From LMUY01 sp965199165 (GTDB lineage Bacteria; Pseudomonadota; Alphaproteobacteria; Acetobacterales; Acetobacteraceae): a stretch of DNA of 64,000 nt. Every line of letters begins with the position of its first letter. Within the stretch, counting starts at the first letter, position 1. A program made the position numbers and the translations under genes. The notes under the pieces were generated by a model. The model did no database searches and was not told where the DNA came from. It saw only the letters and a program-made list of their open reading frames with translations. The DNA lies in contig OZ240681.1 of assembly GCA_965199165.1 (NCBI GenBank), positions 4,340,001 to 4,404,000 of the forward strand, in the 5' to 3' direction. Shown here piece after piece: positions 45,331 to 53,177 of the stretch.

Positions 45331-46190
45331 TGTCGGGACGGCTGCTGCTGCTGTGCGCCTTGGCCCTCGGGTCCATGCCGGCCTGGGCAGCCGACCTCAA
45401 GGTCGCGACCTGGAACATGGAATGGCTGACCACCCGGCCGGCCGGCGACCCAGCGCTGCCCCAGGACGTTCAGCCGAAGGACGCCGCGGACCGAGCCGAC
45501 CTGCAACGCTACGCAGCGCAGCTGAACGCCGATGTGGTCGCCGTGCAGGAGGTCGACGGACCGGCGGTGGCCGCTGCCATCTTCCCGCCTGACCGGTACG
45601 GGCTCTACTTCACGAAGGACAGCGTGGTGCAGCGGGTCGGCATCGCCGTCCGTGCTGGCATACCGGTGCACCAGAACCCCGACCTGGCTGCGCTGGACGT
45701 CACCCCCGAGGCAACGCACCGCCTGCGGAGCGGCGCGGACGTGACGCTGGATCTGCCATCCGGGCCGGTCCGCGTCCTGGCGGTGCACCTGAAGACGGGC
45801 TGCCAGCGGGACCGGCTGGACCAGTCGCGCCGCGAACCGTGCGCCGAGTTGCGGCGGCAGGCCGTCGTGCTGCAAGGCTGGGTGGCACAGCGGGTCCGGG
45901 AGGGCGTGCCGTTCATCGTCCTGGGCGACTTCAACCGCTGGATGGACTCGACGGATGGCTTGCTCGCCAGCTTGCTGGCTGCCGCCCCGCTTGCCCGGGC
46001 GACGGAGGGGCATGACAGCCCCTGCTGGGGCGGCGAGCACTTCATCGACCACATCCTGGCAGGCGGCGCGGCGCGGTCGTGGCTGGACATGTCGTCCCTG
46101 CGCGTCCTGGTGTATCGCGAGGGCGCGGACCGCAAGGAGCACCTGTCCGACCACTGCCCGGTGTCCGCTCGCTTCCATCTGCCGGGGTGA
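45330..46190 (+). CDS. Secreted endonuclease/exonuclease/phosphatase family protein
   Basis: A 286-aa EEP-fold protein with a signal peptide (~1-20, ending AWAAD). Metal and catalytic sites are complete: Asn and Glu in ATWNMEWL, Glu in VAVQEVDG, FIVLGDFNRWMD, and the terminal SDHCPVSARF. Members cleave DNA, phosphodiesters or phosphate esters. Coupled to the DUF2075 gene by TGATG, though one is cytoplasmic and this one is exported. Substrate unknown. Confidence 0.88.
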   Translation: MSGRLLLLCALALGSMPAWAADLKVATWNMEWLTTRPAGDPALPQDVQPKDAADRADLQRYAAQLNADVVAVQEVDGPAVAAAIFPPDRYGLYFTKDSVVQRVGIAVRAGIPVHQNPDLAALDVTPEATHRLRSGADVTLDLPSGPVRVLAVHLKTGCQRDRLDQSRREPCAELRRQAVVLQGWVAQRVREGVPFIVLGDFNRWMDSTDGLLASLLAAAPLARATEGHDSPCWGGEHFIDHILAGGAARSWLDMSSLRVLVYREGADRKEHLSDHCPVSARFHLPG

Positions 46191-46230
46191 TCGGGTTAAA
46201 CTTGGCGCTCTCTCGCACTGGAGTGCCCGC

Positions 46231-46647
46231 ATGCCCGAATATACCGCCCACGCCACCACGATTGCCGGCCGCAACGGCCACGTGGACAGCAGCGACGGCG
46301 TGCTGAAGCTGGACCTCACGCTGCCGAAGGAAGTCGGCGGGCCGGGCAAGGCGGGCGCCACCAATCCGGAGCAGCTGTTCGCCGCCGGCTATTCGGCGTG
46401 CTTCGGCGGTGCCGTGAGCGCGGTCGCGTCGGCGGAGAAGGTGAAGGTGGGCGAGGTCAGCGTGAAGGCGGACGTCACCCTGCACGTCGATCCCGGGCCC
46501 GACTTCTACATCTCGGTGAAATTGGGCGTGAAGATCGGCGACGTGGACCACGCCACGGCGGAGCGGCTGGTGCACAAGGCGCACGAGGTCTGCCCCTATA
46601 GCAAGGCGACGCGGAACAACGTGAAGGTGGAGCTCTCCGTCCTGTGA
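46231..46647 (+). CDS. ohr: Organic hydroperoxide resistance protein (OsmC/Ohr)
   Basis: Thiol peroxidase that reduces organic hydroperoxides with lipoyl-type reductants. 138 aa. Two reactive cysteines, Cys57 (YSACFGGA) and Cys121 (VCPYSKATR), are placed as in Ohr. NPEQLFAAGYSACF is the family's signature. Cytoplasmic. No OhrR regulator is adjacent. The GTG start of the SDR gene overlaps its stop. Confidence 0.94.
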   Translation: MPEYTAHATTIAGRNGHVDSSDGVLKLDLTLPKEVGGPGKAGATNPEQLFAAGYSACFGGAVSAVASAEKVKVGEVSVKADVTLHVDPGPDFYISVKLGVKIGDVDHATAERLVHKAHEVCPYSKATRNNVKVELSVL

Positions 46648-47393
46648 GCATCGCGCTCGTCACCGGTGCCACCGCCGGTTTTGGGGACGCGATCACTCGG
46701 CGCCTCGTACGCGATGGCCACCAGGTCATCGCCACGGGGCGCCGGAAGGAACGGCTCGACGCTTTGGCGTCCGAACTCGGCGACGCGGTCCTGGCCTTCC
46801 CGCTGGACGTGACGGACGCCGCGGCGGTGGCGGCGCTCCCGAGCGGCCTTCCGGCCGGGTGGCAGCAGGTCGACATCCTCGTCAACAATGCCGGCCTGGC
46901 ACTTGGGCTCGATCCGGCTTGGAAGGCGAGCCTGTCCGATTGGGAGACGATGGTCTCCACCAACGTCACCGGGCTGATCGGCGTCACCCGCGCGCTGCTA
47001 CCGGGCATGGTGGAGCGCAACCGCGGTTACGTCATCAGCCTGGGCAGCACCGCCGGCAGCTACCCGTACCCGGGTGGCCACGTGTATGGCGCCAGCAAGG
47101 CGTTCGTCACGCATTTCATGCTGAACCTGAAGTCGGACCTCGTGGGCACCAACGTGCGGGTCACCAGTGTGGAACCCGGCCTGGTGGGCGGCACGGAATT
47201 CAGCAGCGTTCGCTTCGGCGGGGACGCTGACAAGGCGGCCGGAGTGTACAAGGGCACGACGCCGCTCACGGCCGAGGATATCGCTGAAACAGTGGGCTGG
47301 CTGGTGAGCTTGCCGGAGCACGTCAACATCAACCGGGTCGAGATGATGCCGACTTGCCAGGCGCCCGGACCGTTGGCGATCAAGCGCGGCTAG
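46644..47393 (+). CDS. SDR oxidoreductase, YdfG-like
   Basis: A classical short-chain dehydrogenase of 249 aa. Cofactor motif VTGATAGFGDAIT with GRRKERL (NADP preference by the Arg residues), NNAG at DILVNNAGLALG, catalytic Ser in SLGSTAGSYPYPGG and YGASK (Tyr-x3-Lys). Strong likeness to YdfG, a 3-hydroxypropionate/L-allo-threonine dehydrogenase (malonic-semialdehyde reductase). Start is GTG, overlapping the ohr stop (GTGA). It converges on radC. Confidence 0.9.
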   Translation: MSIALVTGATAGFGDAITRRLVRDGHQVIATGRRKERLDALASELGDAVLAFPLDVTDAAAVAALPSGLPAGWQQVDILVNNAGLALGLDPAWKASLSDWETMVSTNVTGLIGVTRALLPGMVERNRGYVISLGSTAGSYPYPGGHVYGASKAFVTHFMLNLKSDLVGTNVRVTSVEPGLVGGTEFSSVRFGGDADKAAGVYKGTTPLTAEDIAETVGWLVSLPEHVNINRVEMMPTCQAPGPLAIKRG

Positions 47394-47479
47394 AGAAGGC
47401 CTCGAGCCATGCTCCACATGCCGGCGCCTTGTACCACGGTGCCGCATGGCGCTCGGCGTGGTCCATGCGACAAGCTGAT

Positions 47480-48199
47480 TTAGGCGCCGAGCAGACCGTC
47501 CTGTCTGAGGCTGCGCCAGGCGCCGTTGCCGACGATGATGTGGTCGTGCAGCACCACGTCGACCGTCGCCAGAGCGCGGCGGACCAGACCGGTCATCTGG
47601 AGGTCCTGCGCCGACGGCGACGGATCGCCGCTGGGATGGTTGTGCACCAGGATCAACGCGGTCGCGTGCAACTCGAGCGCCCGCTTGGCGACTTCGCGGG
47701 GGTAGACGGGCGTGTGGTTCACCGTCCCGCGCGCCTGCGCCTCGTCGGCAAGCAGGCGGTTCTTGCCGTCCAGGAACAAGATGCGGAACTGTTCCACCCG
47801 CTCCCGGGCGAGTTGGGCGTTCAGGTAGCCCATCAAGGCGTCCCAACTCGATAGCACCGGCCGATCCTGCAGCTCGGATCGCATGAGCCGGATCGCCGCT
47901 GCCTGCACGGTCTTCAGCGCGGCGCTGCCTGCTTCGCCCATGCCATCGACGCTGCGCAGTTCCGACAACGGTGCGGAGATCACGCCAGCGAACGTCTTGA
48001 AGCGGGACAGCAGCAAACGCGCAATGGGCTTGGTGTCCCGCCTCGGCAGCGCCAGGAAAAGGACGAGTTCGAGCAGCTCATGATCGGCCACGCTCTCCGG
48101 CCCGGTCGCGAGCAGGCGTTGGCGCAGGCGTTGGCGATGCCCTTCGGCGCTGACCGGCGATGGGGGTGTCGGGTCGAGGTCGAGCGGCAGATCGGCCAT
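47480..48199 (-). CDS. radC: RadC family protein (JAB/MPN domain)
   Basis: A 239-aa RadC protein: helix-hairpin-helix part (~20-100, with SVDGMGEAGSAALK) and a C-terminal JAB/MPN metal domain with the JAMM signature in LVHNHPSGDPSPSAQD plus upstream Glu. Despite its name a repair role is uncertain. ATG 48197-48199 gives MADLPLDLD; a longer reading would extend by 32 residues of doubtful nature. It is read in the same direction as recA, with DUF3072 between. Confidence 0.92.
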   Translation of the reverse strand: MADLPLDLDPTPPSPVSAEGHRQRLRQRLLATGPESVADHELLELVLFLALPRRDTKPIARLLLSRFKTFAGVISAPLSELRSVDGMGEAGSAALKTVQAAAIRLMRSELQDRPVLSSWDALMGYLNAQLARERVEQFRILFLDGKNRLLADEAQARGTVNHTPVYPREVAKRALELHATALILVHNHPSGDPSPSAQDLQMTGLVRRALATVDVVLHDHIIVGNGAWRSLRQDGLLGA

Positions 48200-48318
48200 G
48201 TGGCGAGCGTGCCATGCGGACTGTCGACCCGGCAATTGCAAGGGAAGTTCCCTTGGCTCACCAACGTCGTGACGGTGGAACAAGGCCACCGCCACTCCTG
48301 TGACAGGTTACGCCGACG

Positions 48319-48549
48319 TCAGTGATCCTTGCCGCGACCGGTCTTGCCCTGAAGGGCATCGATGCGCTTGGAGGCGTCAGCCTTGGACAGGGATGGGTCG
48401 AACTCCTCGCCCGCTTCCTCGCAAAGCGTCTTCAGGTAAGACGCCTGCGCCCCCGTCATCGTCTCGTCGCCGGTCGTCCAGTTATCCGGGTCCTTGACGG
48501 TGTTGGAGGGTGTGGCGTCCGCGGGTGCAGTCTTTGGGTTTGTGCTCAT
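48319..48549 (-). CDS. DUF3072 small protein
   Basis: A 76-aa acidic soluble protein. The core DNWTTGDETMTGAQASYLKTLCEEAGEEFDP holds the DUF3072 mark (M-T-x-A-Q-x-S-Y-L-K-T-L), ending in a Lys/Asp-rich helix with KADASKRIDALQ. Function unknown. It lies 55 bases past recA on the same strand. A sequence one base off the SOS consensus lies upstream of its start. Confidence 0.8.
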   Translation of the reverse strand: MSTNPKTAPADATPSNTVKDPDNWTTGDETMTGAQASYLKTLCEEAGEEFDPSLSKADASKRIDALQGKTGRGKDH

Positions 48550-48604
48550 GCGGCTTCAACGTTCCTGTCCACGATCTGTTCCCGGTGCCGGTCGGTATAT
48601 CGGC

Positions 48605-49636
<1,032 letters not shown>

Positions 49637-49723
49637 CCGAAGATCCCCTATGCCGGCGCTTCACGCGGCGGGCGTGACTGTGCCCAGGCCGGGGAAGCCC
49701 TGCAACGGGCCCCCATGCCGCAA

Positions 49724-49752
49724 CGAATACCCGATCACCCGGCGACACACAA
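49724..49752 (-). promoter_or_regulatory. Sigma-70-type promoter of recA
   Basis: On the minus strand, TTGTGT (49747-49752) and TATTCG (49724-49729) stand 17 bases apart, a fair match to -35 and -10 elements. The SOS box directly abuts the -35 on its upstream side. Distance to the recA ATG is about 88 bases. Confidence 0.55.
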
Positions 49753-49767
49753 GAACAAAACGAGACC
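49753..49767 (-). promoter_or_regulatory. LexA operator (SOS box) of recA
   Basis: Minus strand GGTC-TCGTTTT-GTTC, one mismatch from GTTC-N7-GTTC. It lies between the hisZ stop (49771) and the recA promoter, where LexA binding would block RNA polymerase. Confidence 0.7.
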
Positions 49768-49770
49768 GTC

Positions 49771-50922
49771 CTAGAGCCCAACCGCCACGCCACTGCGCAG
49801 GATATGGCTGCAGCCCAGCCGCGCGGCCTCGGCCACCGGGTCGTCCACCGGGTCCAGCGCGGCCACCGTCGCGAACCCCTCGCCTCGCAACCGGACCGCC
49901 GCCGCGTGCTCCTCTCCGACTGGAACGAACACCCTGGCTGGCAAACGCGGCGGAGCGCAGGCCCGCAGCACCGCGTCCGGATACAGGGTCAACCCGGTCG
50001 CCGGCTCGTCTTCCCCGCACACGTATCGGCCGCCGCGCCCCAGCACCTCGTGCCGCCCCGCCGCATACACGGCCGTGCACACGCCTGTATGGTAAGGAAG
50101 GTCGCGGAACTCCAGCGGGTCGACGGTGAGCTTCAGCGATGGAGCGCGGGCCTGGATCGCCCGCACCGTGCTTGCCAGGCGTCGGCACAGCGTGGCCGAG
50201 AGCGGGGGCAGTGCCGTCGCCTCCAATCGCTCCAGCGCCGACGTCGCCAGGCCTGCCGCCAGCAACAGCTCGCTCAACGTCCCAGCCATGCGGCCGCCAT
50301 GCTTGACGACGGAGGCCACGTCCTTGCGGTCCAGCGCTCGCAACAACAGCTGCCGGGCCGGGCCGGTGAACCCCGCCTCGTCCAGCAGCGTCGGCGCGAG
50401 CCGCGGGAGCGTCAGGTCGAAGCTGATGCGCGCCAGGCCGAGCGCGGCCAGCGCCTCCGCCGCCACCAGCACCATCTCCGCATCCGCCGCCAGGCTGTCG
50501 CAGCCGATCAGCTCGATGCCCGCCTGCGCCACCTGACGGTCCGGCGCGATCTGGTTGCCGCGCACCAGCAGGCACTGCCCGGCGTAGCTCAGCCGCAGCG
50601 GCCGCGCCGCGCCCGCCAGCCGGGTCGTGGCGATGCGGGCGACCTGCGGCGTCATGTCCGCGCGCACCCCCATCATGCGGTGCGACTCAGGGTCCATCAG
50701 CCGGAAGATCTGGTCCGCCATGGCTGCGCCGGAGCCGGCGAGCAGCCCGTCCTCGAACTCCAGCAACGGGGGCTTGATCCGCTGGTAGCCGTGGGCGGCG
50801 AACACGCCCATCACCACCTCGACCGCCGCGGCCTCGGTTTCGGCTTCGGGCGGAAGCAGGTCCCGCAGCCCGGCCGGCAGCAACGCCGGGTTGACGATCG
50901 CGTCGGACAAGGTGTCGGGCAT
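49771..50922 (-). CDS. hisZ: ATP phosphoribosyltransferase regulatory subunit
   Basis: Regulatory partner of short-form HisG in the first step of histidine synthesis; a HisRS-like protein without charging activity. 383 aa. HisRS-like class II core: GLRDLLPPEAE, IKPPLLEFED, MADQIFRLMDPESHRMMGVRADMTPQVARI (motif 2), AGQCLLVRG. Gives a short hisG elsewhere in the genome. It is followed by recA rather than the purA often found next to it. serC lies 10 bases upstream on the same strand. Confidence 0.92.
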   Translation of the reverse strand: MPDTLSDAIVNPALLPAGLRDLLPPEAETEAAAVEVVMGVFAAHGYQRIKPPLLEFEDGLLAGSGAAMADQIFRLMDPESHRMMGVRADMTPQVARIATTRLAGAARPLRLSYAGQCLLVRGNQIAPDRQVAQAGIELIGCDSLAADAEMVLVAAEALAALGLARISFDLTLPRLAPTLLDEAGFTGPARQLLLRALDRKDVASVVKHGGRMAGTLSELLLAAGLATSALERLEATALPPLSATLCRRLASTVRAIQARAPSLKLTVDPLEFRDLPYHTGVCTAVYAAGRHEVLGRGGRYVCGEDEPATGLTLYPDAVLRACAPPRLPARVFVPVGEEHAAAVRLRGEGFATVAALDPVDDPVAEAARLGCSHILRSGVAVGL

Positions 50923-50932
50923 GGCCGCTCGG

Positions 50933-52039
50933 CTATATCATTGCCGAGACGGGGGCAGAAGCCGAGGCATACGCCCAGTCCAGCCAGGGCAGCAGCGCCT
51001 CGATGTCGGCCGCATCGACGGTGGCGCCGCCCCAAATCCGCAGGCCCGGCGGCGCGTCGCGGTAGCTGGCGATGTCGTGGGCGACGCCAGCCGCGTCCAG
51101 CAGCGCGGCCATCTGCGGCGCCCACTCCTCCACGCGCAGGCAGATGGAGGTGGGCGAGCGCGTGGCGGGTTCGGCCGCCAGGAAGCTCGCCCACGGCGTC
51201 TCCGCCTCCCAAGCCGCCACCAGCGCCAGGTTCGCCTCCGTCCGTGCGGCCAGCCCCTCCAGCCCGCCCTGCACTTCCGCCCAGCGCAGGCCGTCCAGCG
51301 CGTCGGCGACGCAGAGCATGGAGGGCGTGTTGATCGTGTCGCCGCGGAACAGGCCCGGCGCGATGCGGAAGATCTTCGGGACCGGCCAGGCCGGGCGGTG
51401 CTGCTCCAGCCGAGCCAGCGCGCGCGGGGACATCGCCAGCATGCCGTGCCCGGCCTCCCCGCCCAGCGCCTTCTGCCAGGACCAGGTGACGACATCCAGG
51501 CGATCCCACGGCAGGTGCATGGCGAAGGCGGCGGAGGTCGCGTCGCAGATCACCAGCCCGTCGCCGCGCCGCAGCCACGGCCCGTCCGTCAGCCGCACGC
51601 CGGAGGTGGTGCCGTTCCAGGCAAGCACGAGGTCGTGCCCCGGATCGACTTCGTCCAGGTCCGGCAGGCTGCCGTAGGGCGCGGCGAGCGTGCGCACGCC
51701 GGGCAGCCGCAGCTGCTCCGTGATGTCGGCGGCCCATTGCGCGGAAAAGCTCTCGAACGCCAGCACGTCGACGGGACGGGGCCCCAGCAGCGACCACAGC
51801 GCCATCTCCACCGCCCCCGTGTCTGAGGCGGGGACGATGCCGAGCTTCCACTCGGGCGGCATGCCGAGCAGGGCGGCGGAGCGGCCGATCACCTCCGCCA
51901 GCATGGCGCGGGCGGCCGGCGCGCGGTGGCTGCGCCCGAGCAGCGCCGTGTCCAACGCGGCGGCCTCCCAGCCCGGGCGCTTGGCGCACGGGCCGGAGGA
52001 GAAGCACGGGTTGGCGGGGCGCCGGGCGGGCTTGATCAT
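50933..52039 (-). CDS. serC: Phosphoserine aminotransferase
   Basis: PLP enzyme converting phosphohydroxypyruvate to phosphoserine (serine synthesis), also used in B6 synthesis. 368 aa from ATG 52037-52039 (a GTG just before is possible). Start KPARRPANPCFSSGPCAKRPGW, LLGRSHRAPAARAMLAEV, PLP Lys in VTWSWQKALGGEAGHGML, and KIFRIAPGLFRGDTINTPSMLC are typical of the alphaproteobacterial type. No serA is adjacent; hisZ follows closely. Confidence 0.92.
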   Translation of the reverse strand: MIKPARRPANPCFSSGPCAKRPGWEAAALDTALLGRSHRAPAARAMLAEVIGRSAALLGMPPEWKLGIVPASDTGAVEMALWSLLGPRPVDVLAFESFSAQWAADITEQLRLPGVRTLAAPYGSLPDLDEVDPGHDLVLAWNGTTSGVRLTDGPWLRRGDGLVICDATSAAFAMHLPWDRLDVVTWSWQKALGGEAGHGMLAMSPRALARLEQHRPAWPVPKIFRIAPGLFRGDTINTPSMLCVADALDGLRWAEVQGGLEGLAARTEANLALVAAWEAETPWASFLAAEPATRSPTSICLRVEEWAPQMAALLDAAGVAHDIASYRDAPPGLRIWGGATVDAADIEALLPWLDWAYASASAPVSAMI

Positions 52040-52094
52040 CACCTGGCCGGTATAGCGGCGGGAGCGTCCCGGCGCACCCCTGCTTGCGGCAGAC

Positions 52095-52592
52095 TCAGTA
52101 GGTGATCGTCGCCGTGACCGTGTCCGTGTAGGCGCCGGGTGCGACGACCTGGTTGGCGGGGATCTGGCCGTATACCGTGAGGGTCTGCGTCAGCCCGGTT
52201 CCGGTGCCGGTCTGCGTGTTGGTCCCGACGGTGCTGCCCCAGATGACGGAATGGGCCGCATCGGCGAACAGGCCGTAGCCCAACACGCTCGTATTGAACG
52301 TCATCTTGCGCTGCGACAGGGTCGCGCCGCTGCCCTGCCCCAGATCCAGCCCGACATTGTAGGTCGTCCCGACGGTGCAGAGCACGGCGAGGGTCGTGGT
52401 CGCGTTGACGGCGGCGCTGCTGTAGTTGCCGAAGGCGAGCGGCAGGGCGGTCAGGCTGCAGAACGACAGCACGGTCGCCGTCACCGCGATGGTGGATGTC
52501 GCGGTGGCGGCGTGCGCCATGTGCACGCTTTGCCCCAGCAGCAGGCACGCCGCCAAGCCGCCGATGCCGATGTTGGTGAACCGTCGCATCAT
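52095..52592 (-). CDS. Spore coat U (SCPU) domain protein, fimbrial subunit
   Basis: A 165-aa secreted subunit with a signal peptide (~10-36, ending HAAT). The SCPU domain (~40-165) has LCTVGTTYNVGLDLGQGS and GYGLFADAAHSVIWGSTVG, ending in the beta-strand TVTATITY that acts as donor-strand tail in this class. GAGGA stands upstream of the ATG pair at 52587-52592. It is the last gene of the chaperone-usher cluster, separated from the others by 126 bases of AT-richer sequence. Confidence 0.85.
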   Translation of the reverse strand: MMRRFTNIGIGGLAACLLLGQSVHMAHAATATSTIAVTATVLSFCSLTALPLAFGNYSSAAVNATTTLAVLCTVGTTYNVGLDLGQGSGATLSQRKMTFNTSVLGYGLFADAAHSVIWGSTVGTNTQTGTGTGLTQTLTVYGQIPANQVVAPGAYTDTVTATITY

Positions 52593-52718
52593 GTATGTCC
52601 TCGCCCGATGGGAGACAGTGGCGCCCATTTTGGCTCCGGTATCCCATTGTCGTGGAGAAAGCCGAATATAATGCTTCATCCGCGTAGTATTCGGTGAATG
52701 GAACCGTGAACCCGCGGA

Positions 52719-53177
52719 TTAATACGTTAGGAGCAGGGTAATCGTGTCACTGTACAGTCCCGGCGTCACGATCAACCCGGCCGGGATGGCGCCATAGGCC
52801 GTGTAGGTGCGGACCACCGGCGTCACCACGCCGAGCAGGTAGCCGTCCGTCAGCGTGAGCGAGCCGGCCGTCCCGTCACCCCAGACCTGCGTGTGCGCCG
52901 CGTCCCGGTACAGCTGGTATGGCAGGCTGGCGCCGCCGCTGGACAGGCTCCGCGATGCGACGCCGCCATGCCCGCCACCCAGCGCGACCGTGTAGGACAC
53001 CAGGACGGACGCGGCGCTCTGGCAGCTGACCGACAGGGTCGCGGTGCTGGTGGTGGCCGTGCTGTTGAACGGGTTGTATGCGCCGAACGCCTCACTGGTC
53101 GCGCTGGCGGCGCAGACCTGGCCGCGGGACGGGTGCGCCAGTGTCGCCAGCAGGAGCACGATCGCGGCGGTCCTCAC
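52719..53177 (-). CDS. Spore coat U (SCPU) domain protein, fimbrial subunit
   Basis: A 152-aa secreted subunit; signal peptide at residues 1-19 (IVLLLATLAHPSRGQ). SCPU features: two cysteines, YQLYRDAAHTQVWGDG (the R-D-A-x-x-x-V-W-G signature shared with its neighbour), and the end strand SDTITLLLTY. The GTG start overlaps the usher stop (GTGA). Being coupled to the usher, it may be the adaptor or tip subunit. Confidence 0.87.
   Translation of the reverse strand: MRTAAIVLLLATLAHPSRGQVCAASATSEAFGAYNPFNSTATTSTATLSVSCQSAASVLVSYTVALGGGHGGVASRSLSSGGASLPYQLYRDAAHTQVWGDGTAGSLTLTDGYLLGVVTPVVRTYTAYGAIPAGLIVTPGLYSDTITLLLTY

Noticed and set aside
43573..46190. A phage-defence island around the DUF2075 gene
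   Set aside because: No restriction, toxin, recombinase or other defence genes are nearby; neighbours are ordinary metabolic genes.
52662..52694. CCGAATA/TATTCGG repeat between the two SCPU genes as a terminator
   Set aside because: Only 7 paired bases with a long loop and a weak CTTTCTCC tail; not enough to call.
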